A DNA stretch of 43,728 nt from Candidatus Segatella caccae. Lineage in GTDB: Bacteria > Bacteroidota > Bacteroidia > Bacteroidales > Bacteroidaceae. Made by a program: the position numbers and the translations under genes. This document shows, piece by piece, positions 1-7,552 of this stretch. The DNA lies in contig USOQ01000013.1 in assembly GCA_900556395.1 (NCBI GenBank), positions 1-43,728 of the forward strand. Direction: 5' to 3'. Below the pieces are notes generated by a model. The model worked only from the letters and a program-made list of their open reading frames with translations. It had not been told where the DNA came from and did no database searches. Within the stretch, counting starts at the first letter, position 1. Each line of letters begins with the position of its first letter.

Positions 1-1286
1 AATGCCTGCTTCTTGTCTCTCTCCTTGATGAGGAATGAGATGTTATAGTTAGAACCACCATAAGAAATCATTCTAACTGGAATGTTCTTCATCGCTTCTG
101 TAGCGAGGGTTTCGAAGCCTACGTTGCTCCAGTCAAGGTCGCCCACGACACAAATGATACACATATCGGAGTCGACTGTCACAGTGCCATATTTCTTGAG
201 TTCGTTGACGATATCGTTGAGGTGTGCATCGTTGTCGATACTCATGCTGACACCCACTTCTGAAGTAGCAATCATGTCGATAGGAGTCTGGTAGCTCTCG
301 AAGATTTCGAATACCTTGCGCAAGAAACCTGTGGCAAGCAACATACGACTACTCTTGATCTTGATGGCTGTGATATTGTCTTTGGCTGCTACAGCCTTGA
401 TTTTTCCACGTACGATGACATTGTCGATGATGGTGCCATCTGCCTTGGGGTCGAGGGTGTTCTTCAAGCGTACAGGGATGCCTGCGTATTTGGCGGGCTG
501 TACACAGGTGGGGTGCAGAATCTTAGCACCAAAGTAAGCCAACTCGGCAGCCTCCTCGAAGTTGAGCTGATGTACTGCTTCTGTGTGGTCAACGATGCGT
601 GGATCGTTGTTGTGCATACCATCAATGTCGGTCCAAATCTGTATCTCGTCAGCAGGGAGAGCAGCACCGATGAGAGAGGCTGTATAGTCGCTACCACCAC
701 GTTGCAGGTTGTCTACTTCGCCGTAAGCGTTGCGGCAGATGAATCCCTGTGTGATATATATTTGCTGGCCCTGGTTCTTCTCCATGATGTCAGCGAGTTT
801 CTCCTTGATGTATTGTGGGTCGGGTTCAGCGTTCTTGTCCGTGCGCATGAAGTCGAGTGCATTGAGCAGAACGGCCTTGATGCCCTGTTCCTTCATGTAG
901 TTTACCACCATGTTGGTGCTCATAATCTCACCTTGTGCCACGATGCTTTTCTCCTCAAAGGAAGTGAAGAGGTCTTTTGTGAAAGAGCGCAGGTAATCGA
1001 ATTCGCCACGGAGGAACTCGCTGGTGGTCTTTTTCATCTCCTCGGTGGAGTAGAGATCTTCCACATGCTGCATGTATTTTTTCTCCAGGTTGTTGATTAC
1101 TTCGTTGGCTCCCTCTGGATTCTTCTTGTAGAGATAGTCAGAGATCTCAACGAGTGAGTTTGTTGTACCGCTCATCGCAGAAAGTACGATGAAAGTAGGT
1201 TCACCTGATTCTGTAACCAAGGAGGTTACTCCCTTCATGCGCTCAGGTGAGCCAACCGAAGTACCTCCAAATTTCATTACCTTCAT
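1..1286 (-). CDS. lysC: Aspartate kinase (monofunctional), 3' end outside window
   Basis: Catalyses phosphorylation of L-aspartate, the first step toward lysine, threonine and methionine. The N-terminus reads MKVMKFGGTSVGSPERM, the amino-acid-kinase nucleotide-binding signature of aspartokinases. RGGSDYTASLIGAAL (near residue 200) and IWTDIDGMHNNDPR are the aspartate/ATP site segments, and an ACT-type regulatory region follows (around TPIDMIATSEVGVSVSI). About 428 codons are present before the window edge, so only the last few residues are missing. The ATG at 1286 puts the KFGGTS motif at the usual distance from the N-terminus. It lies 56 nt downstream of the FtsE-like gene with no evident promoter between, so cotranscription is likely. 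A second aspartokinase, fused to homoserine dehydrogenase, lies at 21656-24091; this one presumably serves the lysine/cell-wall branch (inference). Confidence 0.95.
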   Translation of the reverse strand, partial: MKVMKFGGTSVGSPERMKGVTSLVTESGEPTFIVLSAMSGTTNSLVEISDYLYKKNPEGANEVINNLEKKYMQHVEDLYSTEEMKKTTSEFLRGEFDYLRSFTKDLFTSFEEKSIVAQGEIMSTNMVVNYMKEQGIKAVLLNALDFMRTDKNAEPDPQYIKEKLADIMEKNQGQQIYITQGFICRNAYGEVDNLQRGGSDYTASLIGAALPADEIQIWTDIDGMHNNDPRIVDHTEAVHQLNFEEAAELAYFGAKILHPTCVQPAKYAGIPVRLKNTLDPKADGTIIDNVIVRGKIKAVAAKDNITAIKIKSSRMLLATGFLRKVFEIFESYQTPIDMIATSEVGVSMSIDNDAHLNDIVNELKKYGTVTVDSDMCIICVVGDLDWSNVGFETLATEAMKNIPVRMISYGGSNYNISFLIKERDKKQA

Positions 1287-1342
1287 AGTCTTGTTATTTT
1301 AAATCATTTATAATTTTGTTCCAGTTTAGCTATTCTCTTTTT

Positions 1343-2059
1343 TTAGCTTTCCTCAGCGTCCTCGGTGAGGTCGATGTGATTGTACTCGTTGGTCACATCG
1401 TGCAAATGACCCTCTTTGCATCGGTATACGATGCCTGGGTATTTGTCGAGCATGGGTATGTTGTGGGTCGACATGACGACAGCCGTACCCTGTTTGGTGA
1501 TATCTTTGAGTATGCCTACGATATGGCTTGCTGTCTCAGGGTCGAGGTTGCCTGTAGGTTCATCAGCGATGATGAGCTTAGGGTTGTTGAGTAACGCTCG
1601 AGCAATGGCGATACGCTGCTGTTCGCCACCAGATAGCTCATGCGGCATTTTGTCTATTTTCTCGCTCATTCCTACCACTTCAAGAACCTCCTTGATGCGT
1701 TCTTCGCGTTCCTGTTTGTCCTTCCAGCCTGTAGCTTTCAGTACAAACTCGAAGTTCTTGTGTACGCTGCGGTCGTGCAGTAGTTGGAAGTCTTGAAAGA
1801 TGATGCCCAGCTCTTTTCTTAATGCAGGTACATCTTTGCGCCGGATGGTAGTGAGGTCTCTGCCTAATATTTCTGCTTTTTCTGTCTCTCCTTCCACGAG
1901 GTCGAGCTCGCAGTATAGGGTTTTGAGCAACGAACTCTTTCCAGAGCCCACCTTTCCGATGAGATAAGTGAATTCTCCTTCATCCACATGGAAGTCGACA
2001 TCGTGGAGAATGCACTTGTCTGCTTGGTAGATACTTACGTTTTTATATTCTATCAGCAT
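1343..2059 (-). CDS. ftsE: FtsE-like ABC transporter ATP-binding protein
   Basis: ATPase subunit of an ABC system, 238 aa. Visible motifs in order: Walker A GKVGSGKS at residues 35-42, Q-loop FQDF at 88-91, signature LSGGEQQ at 142-148, Walker B LIIADEP at 162-168 and the H-loop histidine at 199 (STHN). The short length, the absence of any fused membrane domain and the overall sequence resemble FtsE, which with FtsX controls peptidoglycan hydrolases at the septum. No ftsX lies beside it in this window; in Bacteroidetes the two are often apart, so FtsE is a family-level call, and a LolD-type ATPase is the main alternative. It sits between hisIE (83 nt upstream) and the aspartokinase (56 nt downstream) on the same strand. 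Confidence 0.85.
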   Translation of the reverse strand: MLIEYKNVSIYQADKCILHDVDFHVDEGEFTYLIGKVGSGKSSLLKTLYCELDLVEGETEKAEILGRDLTTIRRKDVPALRKELGIIFQDFQLLHDRSVHKNFEFVLKATGWKDKQEREERIKEVLEVVGMSEKIDKMPHELSGGEQQRIAIARALLNNPKLIIADEPTGNLDPETASHIVGILKDITKQGTAVVMSTHNIPMLDKYPGIVYRCKEGHLHDVTNEYNHIDLTEDAEES

Positions 2060-2142
2060 TGTGTTACGTTTTTATGGTTTAGTGCTTATTGCAAAAGATC
2101 TGTCTCTTGACGATTGTCGCCTTCCGACAGCTCTTTGTAGGG

Positions 2143-2790
2143 TTACTTCATTTCACCTTTACTTTTTGCCACCCTGCGTTTCTTGTCCCAATCGGGGTCG
2201 TGACGTTTCTGCAACTCGCTTACCACGTCTTCTATGCGCAGATTCTTGCTGGTGAGAAGTACGATGAGGTGATAGAGCAAGTCGGAAGATTCGTAGATGA
2301 GTTTTTCGTCGTTGCCATTGGTGGCCTCGATAATGGTTTCTACAGCTTCTTCGCCCACCTTCTGTGCCATCTTGTTGATTCCTTTTCGGAATAGGCTTGT
2401 GGTGTAGCTTCCCTCGGGCATTTCCTCGTGTCGCTTATTGATGAAATCTTGCAGTTCTGAGAGGAAGAGGATAGGGTTGAGTGTATTCTCTTCAGCCCAA
2501 CAAGTGTCAGTACCTTTATGGCATGTAGGACCATCGGGATGCACCTTGATGAGCAATGTGTCGTTGTCACAGTCGTTCTGTATGCTGACGAGGTTTAGAT
2601 AGTTGCCAGAAGTTTCTCCCTTGGTCCACAGGCAGTTGCGCGAGCGGCTCCAAAAGGTGACTTTCTTGGTTTCTATGGTTTTGTCGTATGCTTCTTGGTT
2701 CATGAATCCCAACATCAGCACGTTCTTAGTTACAGCGTCCTGTATGATGGCTGGAACAAGTCCGTCCATTTTCTTGAAATCTATTTCCAT
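2143..2790 (-). CDS. hisIE: Bifunctional phosphoribosyl-AMP cyclohydrolase / phosphoribosyl-ATP pyrophosphatase
   Basis: Carries out steps 2 and 3 of histidine biosynthesis. The N-terminal cyclohydrolase half (about 1-105) has the metal-binding segment with D73, C74, D75, D77 and then C90 and C97 (GPTCHKGTDTCW). The C-terminal pyrophosphohydrolase half (about 110-200) has KVGEEAVETIIEA followed by a helical ESSDLLYHLIVLL segment. At 215 aa it has the normal size of the fused HisIE protein. It is the last his gene of the hisH-hisA-hisF-hisIE series and follows hisF after a 59-nt spacer made of short tandem repeats. The remaining his genes (hisG, D, C, B) are not in this window. Confidence 0.96.
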   Translation of the reverse strand: MEIDFKKMDGLVPAIIQDAVTKNVLMLGFMNQEAYDKTIETKKVTFWSRSRNCLWTKGETSGNYLNLVSIQNDCDNDTLLIKVHPDGPTCHKGTDTCWAEENTLNPILFLSELQDFINKRHEEMPEGSYTTSLFRKGINKMAQKVGEEAVETIIEATNGNDEKLIYESSDLLYHLIVLLTSKNLRIEDVVSELQKRHDPDWDKKRRVAKSKGEMK

Positions 2791-2799
2791 GATTGTTTG

Positions 2800-2849
2800 A
2801 TTCTGCTATTTATTCACATTCTGCTATTTTATTCACATTCTGTTATTCT
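2800..2849 (-). repeat. Short tandem repeats in the hisF-hisIE gap
   Basis: ATTCTGCTATTTATTCAC (2800-2817) and ATTCTGCTATTTTATTCAC (2818-2836) are near-identical 18-19-bp units, with a third diverged copy up to 2849. The whole 59-nt spacer is made of them. Confidence 0.7.
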
Positions 2850-3635
2850 TCATATTCTCACGTTGACGCCTTCTTCACGCAAGTATTTCTTGAGATCGGG
2901 GATGGCTATTTCTCCGAAGTGGAACACGCTGGCAGCTAATGCTGCGTCTGCTTTTCCTATGGTAAAGGCATCGCGGAAGTGTGCCATACTGCCTGCACCT
3001 CCCGAAGCAATAATAGGAATGCTTAGTTCCTCAGCAAGCTGTGCCAATGCTTCATTGGCAAACCCCTGTTTCACGCCATCATGGTCCATGCTGGTGAAGA
3101 GGATTTCTCCTGCACCTCTGTCAGCCACTTCTTTAGCCCAGTCGAAGAGCCCCAATTCCACTCGTTCTCTACCTCCTTTTACATAGCAGTGCCATCCGTC
3201 GTGGTCAAGTCGGGCGTCGATGGCACATACACACACTTGTGAACCATAATGTCCTGCTATCTCGTCAATAAGTTGTGGGTTGCGAATGGCTGCACTGTTG
3301 ATGCTCACCTTGTCAGCTCCCGCATTGAGTAGTCTATCTACATCGCTCAACTCGTTGATGCCTCCACCTACAGTAAAGGGGATGTTTATCTTTTCGGCCA
3401 CACGTGTTACCATATCTGCAAAAGTCTTTCTGCCTTCAAAGCTGGCAGTGATGTCGAGAAAAACAAGTTCGTCGGCACCTGCATCGCTATATGCTTTGCC
3501 TAACTCTACAGGGTCTCCTGCACTTCTTAAGTTTACGAAGTTAGTACCCTTTACCGTTTCACCATTTTTCACGTCGAGACATGGGATGATTCTTTTGGCC
3601 AGGCCTTTGCTCTGAGGTTGAGATGTATGATTCAT
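2850..3635 (-). CDS. hisF: Imidazole glycerol phosphate synthase, cyclase subunit HisF
   Basis: With HisH it converts PRFAR and glutamine-derived ammonia into imidazole glycerol phosphate and AICAR. The (beta/alpha)8 barrel is recognisable from RIIPCLDVKNGETVKG, with catalytic Asp at residue 21, and CAIDARLDHDGWH, with the second catalytic Asp at 140. The phosphate-binding glycine segments FTVGGGI and IIASGGAGS are also present. The 261 aa include about ten residues (MNHTSQPQSK) before the family's usual beginning near LAKRIIP. The only nearby ATG is at 3635, so the extension is probably real, though a CTG at the usual position cannot be excluded. It lies 107 nt after hisA, and that gap carries a GA-rich linker. 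Confidence 0.96.
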   Translation of the reverse strand: MNHTSQPQSKGLAKRIIPCLDVKNGETVKGTNFVNLRSAGDPVELGKAYSDAGADELVFLDITASFEGRKTFADMVTRVAEKINIPFTVGGGINELSDVDRLLNAGADKVSINSAAIRNPQLIDEIAGHYGSQVCVCAIDARLDHDGWHCYVKGGRERVELGLFDWAKEVADRGAGEILFTSMDHDGVKQGFANEALAQLAEELSIPIIASGGAGSMAHFRDAFTIGKADAALAASVFHFGEIAIPDLKKYLREEGVNVRI

Positions 3636-3710
3636 CTGTCGAAAATTATGTTTTGCTATGCGATTTTTTATAGTGAACTATGTTTGTCGAACTTAGAGAT
3701 TCCTTTTTTC

Positions 3711-3742
3711 TTATTCCTCGTTCTTGCTCTTCGTCTTTACGC
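3711..3742 (-). repeat. GA-rich intra-operon linker after hisA
   Basis: On the minus strand the sequence just after the hisA stop reads GCGTAAAGACGAAGAGCAAG then AACGAGGAATAAG. It resembles the linkers after the ACT gene and around the apgM-thrC gap. Confidence 0.45.
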
Positions 3743-4456
3743 TTAGAATAGTTCTTCAGCCTTGATTTTACCCTCATAGAATGCTTTTCCGAACACCACG
3801 GCAGGAATGTCAGCAGTCTCCAAGGCACGGATGTCGTCATTGCAACTAACGCCACCTGAGGCGATGAGGTGCATATCAGGATAAGCCTTCATGATTTGCT
3901 GGTAGAGGTCTATGGCAGGACCCTGCAGCGTGCCGTCCTTACTGATTTCTGTGCAGAGTACATTACGCACGCCCTTGTCAGTGTACTGTTTAAGGAAGGG
4001 GAGTAGGTCTTCGGAAGAGTCTTCTTTCCAACCATTGATAGATATTTTCCCATTTCTTACATCAGCACCCAGAATAAGTTTTTCTGCGCCATATTGTTCT
4101 ATCCAGTTGAGAAAAAGCTGTGGGTTGGTAACAGCGATGCTTCCTACTGTCACCATAGCGGCTCCTGCATCGAAAGCTTTCTCTATGTCTTCTTCGGTCT
4201 TGATACCTCCACCAAAGTCGACAACGAGTGATGTAGCAGCCGTGATAGCTCTCAGCACGCCGTCATTGACGATATGCTTTGATTTAGCTCCATCGAGGTC
4301 TACCACGTGTAGTCGCTTGAAGCCCAAGCTCTCAAAATGCTGGGCCACTTCGACGGGATTTTCGTTGTATATCTTTTTCTGGTCATAGTCTCCTTTGGTG
4401 AGTCTGACACATTTTCCATCAATGATGTCGATAGCGGGAATGAGTTCTATATTCAT
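3743..4456 (-). CDS. hisA: Phosphoribosylformimino-5-aminoimidazole carboxamide ribotide isomerase
   Basis: Isomerises ProFAR to PRFAR, step 4 of histidine biosynthesis. It is a half-barrel-duplicated TIM barrel homologous to HisF. The N-terminus ELIPAIDIIDGKCVRL carries the catalytic base Asp10, and LILGADVRNGKISINGW carries the second catalytic Asp, D132. VVDFGGGI and LIASGGVS are the paired phosphate-binding segments. At 237 aa it is standard length. The start codon overlaps the hisH stop by 4 nt (ATGA), which implies translational coupling with hisH. The stop is followed at once by a GA-rich linker shared in style with other intra-operon gaps here. Confidence 0.97.
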   Translation of the reverse strand: MNIELIPAIDIIDGKCVRLTKGDYDQKKIYNENPVEVAQHFESLGFKRLHVVDLDGAKSKHIVNDGVLRAITAATSLVVDFGGGIKTEEDIEKAFDAGAAMVTVGSIAVTNPQLFLNWIEQYGAEKLILGADVRNGKISINGWKEDSSEDLLPFLKQYTDKGVRNVLCTEISKDGTLQGPAIDLYQQIMKAYPDMHLIASGGVSCNDDIRALETADIPAVVFGKAFYEGKIKAEELF

Positions 4457-5043
4457 AGTTCCAGGAAGTTCTTGAGGATTTGTTCACCTACTTTGCCACT
4501 CTTTTCGGGGTGGAACTGGCAAGTGTAGAAATTGTCTTTGTGCAGAGCAGCACTATATGGCTGAATGTAGTGAGCCGTAGCGATGGTCTCCTTGCATAGT
4601 GGTACATAGTAACTATGCACAAAATAAGTATAAGGATTTTCGCCCAAGTCTTTCATTAAGGGTGAGCTGAGGTCGTAAATCTCGTTCCATCCCATGGCTG
4701 GTACTTTGTCTTGATGTTGTTGGGGAACGAAACGCTTTACATCGGCGTCAAAAATACCAATGCAGTCTACGTTTCCTTCTTCAGAGTGACGGCAGAGTAA
4801 TTGCTGGCCTACGCAGATGCCCAGTACGGGTTGAGTGAGAGACTTGATGGTTTCGTCGAGCCTATGCTCTCTAAGATAGAGCATAGCTTCTTTGGCTTGA
4901 CCTTGTCCAGGGAAGAGCACACGGTCGGCCTTACGCAGGGTTTCTGCGTCGTCTGTGAGGATGGGGGTAATGCCGAGCCTCTTCATGGCGTTGACCACGG
5001 AGTAGATATTTCCGGCGTTATATTTTACGATGGCTACATCCAT
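4453..5043 (-). CDS. hisH: Imidazole glycerol phosphate synthase, glutamine amidotransferase subunit HisH
   Basis: Class I glutaminase that feeds ammonia to HisF. The nucleophile is Cys77 in GICVGQQLL. His178 and Glu180 in CQFHPEKSG complete the triad, and PGQGQAKEAM near residue 45 forms the oxyanion strand. The 196 aa are typical for the family. It is the first gene of the his cluster in this window. A good -7 box (TACCTTTG on the minus strand, 5074-5081) lies about 30 nt before the ATG, so this is probably where the hisHAF-IE transcript begins. No attenuator or His-rich leader peptide is visible upstream. Confidence 0.96.
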   Translation of the reverse strand: MDVAIVKYNAGNIYSVVNAMKRLGITPILTDDAETLRKADRVLFPGQGQAKEAMLYLREHRLDETIKSLTQPVLGICVGQQLLCRHSEEGNVDCIGIFDADVKRFVPQQHQDKVPAMGWNEIYDLSSPLMKDLGENPYTYFVHSYYVPLCKETIATAHYIQPYSAALHKDNFYTCQFHPEKSGKVGEQILKNFLEL

Positions 5044-5073
5044 AAGCTGACGTTTATCTTGAGTTTACAGATG

Positions 5074-5081
5074 CAAAGGTA
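5074..5081 (-). promoter_or_regulatory. Putative promoter -7 box for the his operon
   Basis: TACCTTTG on the minus strand fits the Bacteroidetes -7 consensus TAnnTTTG exactly and lies about 30 nt upstream of the hisH ATG. I see no convincing TTTG at the -33 position, so only the -7 element is supported. Confidence 0.6.
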
Positions 5082-5170
5082 CGCATTTTCTTGCAATTTA
5101 AAGAAAAATAGGGCAAAAAGATTGCAAAAGTGTGCGAATTTCTTTCAGATAGTAAGCGAAAAGGGTATAT

Positions 5171-5704
5171 TTATTCGTCTTTATTATCTGCGGAGCGTAA
5201 AATGATGGATGTAGCTCCTATGGTAAAGAGAGTTCCGTCCTCAATAACGCGACGCTCTCTATCACCTAAGATGACATTGTCGACAAATGTTCCCGTGTAG
5301 CTTGGTCCATCTCTAAGGGTGTATTTTAGGTTGCCTTTTTTGTCGCGACTTACGTTGATGACGCAGTGATTCATATCGACACTGGGGTCGACGGTCTCAA
5401 TGGGGCAGTTGATGCCGCTGTTTTTCATGTATCTGCCTATGATGTTATCGCCCATCTGCAAGGGTATCACCTGTTTGTAGGCGAAGACGTTCTCGATAAC
5501 AACAATCGAACCATACCCGTTCTCGTTGGCATGTTCGTCGAGTTGTTCTTCCTTTCTGGTCTCGCGTAGTTTGGATACACCCATGCGTATGCCAAACTGC
5601 TTATTGCATTGTGGACATACGAAAACGAGACTTTGTCCTGCTTGGTACTTGGTCTCGTCGAATGTGATAAAGTTATCACACTTGGGGCATCTTACTCTTT
5701 TCAT
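5171..5704 (-). CDS. Zinc-ribbon FHA domain protein
   Basis: A 177-aa cytoplasmic protein with two parts. Residues 1-40 form a zinc ribbon of the zinc-ribbon/MJ0042 type: CPKC at 6-9 and CPQC at 30-33. Residues about 78-172 are a forkhead-associated (FHA) domain, with the family landmarks GRYMKNSGINCPI, VDPSVDMNHCVI and a YTLRDGPSYTGTFVDN core. FHA domains bind phosphothreonine peptides, which suggests a partner phosphorylated by a Ser/Thr kinase; no such kinase is in this window. It starts 4 nt after the stop of the HU-CCDC81/SPOR gene and is almost certainly cotranscribed with it. The biological role is unknown. Confidence 0.88.
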   Translation of the reverse strand: MKRVRCPKCDNFITFDETKYQAGQSLVFVCPQCNKQFGIRMGVSKLRETRKEEQLDEHANENGYGSIVVIENVFAYKQVIPLQMGDNIIGRYMKNSGINCPIETVDPSVDMNHCVINVSRDKKGNLKYTLRDGPSYTGTFVDNVILGDRERRVIEDGTLFTIGATSIILRSADNKDE

Positions 5705-5708
5705 GCTT

Positions 5709-6785
5709 TTATTCTTTTACGAGAGTTACCCATCCGTCAGCAAAGGCCTCGTGATGGTGTAGTTTGTTGAGGGCAGCATAAGCCTGCTGCTCTGTATCAT
5801 AGAAACCGTAAATAACCTTTACGTTGTTTGATGTAATCAGTACTCTTGTGTCTTTAAAGCCCTTTGCCTGCAGGCTTTCGGTGTAGGTGGCTGCGTTACG
5901 CTTGGTGACGCGGCTTGCCAATACGATGCAATAGTGAGGCTTCGCGATTTCCTGTTGCTCGATTTCTGACAGGTCTGCACTTTCGGTCTTGACAGCGCTG
6001 GGAGCTACAGAAGCGAGTGCTTCCATATTGTTGTCTTTTACCATCTCCTTAGGCATAAGTCGATTGAGCATACTGAGATCTATCTGACTCTTCTGTACCT
6101 TTGGAGTGTCGAGTGGAGTGGAAAGAGTGAAGAAAACAATGAGTGCAATGCAGGCTGCTACGGCATTGCGCAGCCAGCTCTTCTTGATTTGTACGAAGTC
6201 GCTGTGGACCTCCTCGTCGATTTCTGAATCGTTAGTGAATACTGAGTTTACAGTAGTATACTTTTCAGCCTTTTCTTCTTCTGCTGACGCGTTGGCTGGG
6301 CTGTTAATGGATACAATATCTGCGGCAGCGGTAGTTTCCTCGCTGTCTGTTAGGGTGCTGAGCTCCTTGAGTGGCTGCATGACGAATCCATCCAAACCAT
6401 AGTAGTTAGGTGTAAGCAGTCCTGCCTCGCAAGGCTCAAAAGAATAGTTGCCCTGGCTGTTGAGGTAGAGAGTACCTATGTCTGATAATTCGTATTTTCC
6501 GTTGATGTCGAGCTCTGCACGAATCTCTCTTACGTCTTCCGCTATGCGGCTGAGAGCATCAGGATAGCTGATGTCATAAGCCTCTACATAGGAGAGAGCC
6601 AAGAGTGAATCGTTCATTGTGAGCTGTGGGTTGAAGCCAATGGTTCTTAGTGGTGGCAAAAACATGTTGTCTCTGCCATCATATCTTGCGTCTACATGAT
6701 GAGCCATGAAGCCACCAAACTCGGGTACTATCACGCAATCGTTGCTCAAAAGTAGGATTTCTATATGTCTTTCTAATTCAATCAC
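5709..6785 (-). CDS. HU-CCDC81 / SPOR domain membrane protein
   Basis: Predicted bitopic inner-membrane protein of 358 aa when started at the GTG at 6785. Residues 1-135 resemble the bacterial HU-CCDC81 double domain (IELERHIEILLLSNDCVIVP at the N-terminus, then FGFMAHH-like and FLPPLR segments). A linker leads to a transmembrane helix at about 205-223 (AVAACIALIVFFTL). The C-terminal 75 residues are a SPOR domain (HYCIVLASRV...WVTLVKE), which in other proteins binds denuded septal peptidoglycan. An in-frame ATG at 6824 would add 13 residues, but a full promoter (6791-6821) lies inside that extension and family members begin at IELERH, so I prefer the GTG. It is followed 4 nt later by the FHA gene. 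A septum-linked role is inference from SPOR. Confidence 0.82.
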   Translation of the reverse strand: MIELERHIEILLLSNDCVIVPEFGGFMAHHVDARYDGRDNMFLPPLRTIGFNPQLTMNDSLLALSYVEAYDISYPDALSRIAEDVREIRAELDINGKYELSDIGTLYLNSQGNYSFEPCEAGLLTPNYYGLDGFVMQPLKELSTLTDSEETTAAADIVSINSPANASAEEEKAEKYTTVNSVFTNDSEIDEEVHSDFVQIKKSWLRNAVAACIALIVFFTLSTPLDTPKVQKSQIDLSMLNRLMPKEMVKDNNMEALASVAPSAVKTESADLSEIEQQEIAKPHYCIVLASRVTKRNAATYTESLQAKGFKDTRVLITSNNVKVIYGFYDTEQQAYAALNKLHHHEAFADGWVTLVKE

Positions 6786-6790
6786 GTTTG

Positions 6791-6821
6791 CAAAGGTAGT
6801 TATTTTTTTTATACCTTCCAA
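6791..6821 (-). promoter_or_regulatory. Promoter of the HU-SPOR/FHA operon
   Basis: On the minus strand TTG (6819-6821), 20 nt, then TACCTTTG (6791-6798) match the Bacteroidetes -33/-7 layout. The expected transcription start falls on or beside the GTG at 6785, which implies a leaderless mRNA and argues against the upstream ATG at 6824. Confidence 0.7.
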
Positions 6822-6869
6822 CATTTTTATACTAAAAAAAAGTTATAGGTGATAAAAAGGTTTATTTGT

Positions 6870-6900
6870 TTTGTCAGTTCAAAAAAAAGCATTATCTTTG
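6870..6900 (+). promoter_or_regulatory. Promoter of rfbC
   Basis: TTTG at 6870-6873, a 19-nt spacer and TATCTTTG at 6893-6900 form a near-ideal Bacteroidetes promoter. It leaves a leader of about 60 nt before the ATG at 6965. It is divergent from the HU-SPOR promoter about 50 bp away. Confidence 0.72.
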
Positions 6901-6964
6901 TCCCATATATATTAAATAAGGTGTTTGCTTCTTCGTATGTGTGAGGGGCGAAAAACATAGTAAA

Positions 6965-7519
6965 ATGGAATATTTAAAAACAGAGATTGAGGGCGTTTAT
7001 ATCTTAGAGCCCAAGGTTTTTCATGATGCACGCGGCTATTTCTTTGAGTCGTGGCGACAGGAAGATTTCGACCAGCATATCGGGCGTCATGTAGAGTTTA
7101 TTCAAGACAATGAGTCTAAGTCGAGTTATGGCGTGTTGCGTGGATTGCATTATCAGAAAGGTGAATACTCACAAGCTAAGTTAGTGCGCGTCATTCGTGG
7201 TCGTGTGCTGGATGTGGCTGTCGATATTCGTAAGAGTAGTCCTACTTTTGGTAAGTATGTTGCCGTAGAACTGAGTGAGGAAAACAAGCGCCAGCTCTTC
7301 ATTCCTCGTGGTTTTGCACATGGCTTCTTAGTACTCAGTCCTGAGGCTGTTTTTACTTATAAGGTTGACAATGTGTATGCTCCTCAGCAGGAAGCGAGCA
7401 TTCGTTGGAATGATGAAGATATCCACATAGAATGGCCCATTTCTGCCGATGGTGTTCTTACTTCAGAGAAGGATCTTCTCAAAGCTACCTCTTTGAATGA
7501 TGCAGAGGTGTTTGAGTAA
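6965..7519 (+). CDS. rfbC: dTDP-4-dehydrorhamnose 3,5-epimerase
   Basis: Third enzyme of dTDP-L-rhamnose synthesis, a cupin-fold epimerase of 184 aa. From the ATG at 6965 the sequence begins MEYLKTEIEGVYILEPKVF, the normal family start. Catalytic His62 lies in LRGLHYQ and catalytic Tyr132 in FTYKVDN; RGFAHGF (H119) is the other conserved histidine segment. An in-frame GTG at 6941 would add eight residues unlike the family and is rejected. The other rhamnose genes (rfbA, B, D) are not nearby, so it is an orphan copy. It may feed O-antigen, capsule or glycoprotein rhamnose (inference). The lipoprotein gene follows after 33 nt. Confidence 0.95.
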   Translation: MEYLKTEIEGVYILEPKVFHDARGYFFESWRQEDFDQHIGRHVEFIQDNESKSSYGVLRGLHYQKGEYSQAKLVRVIRGRVLDVAVDIRKSSPTFGKYVAVELSEENKRQLFIPRGFAHGFLVLSPEAVFTYKVDNVYAPQQEASIRWNDEDIHIEWPISADGVLTSEKDLLKATSLNDAEVFE

Positions 7520-7552
7520 ATGGAGAAATAGAAAAGGAAAATTAAAACATTG

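Noticed and set aside
513..1157. Long plus-strand open frame antisense to the aspartokinase
   Set aside because: It lies wholly inside lysC, has no promoter or family-like sequence, and is a by-product of the coding strand's codon use.
2115..2129. Small hairpin TGTCG/CGACA between hisIE and the FtsE-like gene as a terminator
   Set aside because: Only 5 bp with a 5-nt loop and no T-run; too weak to support.
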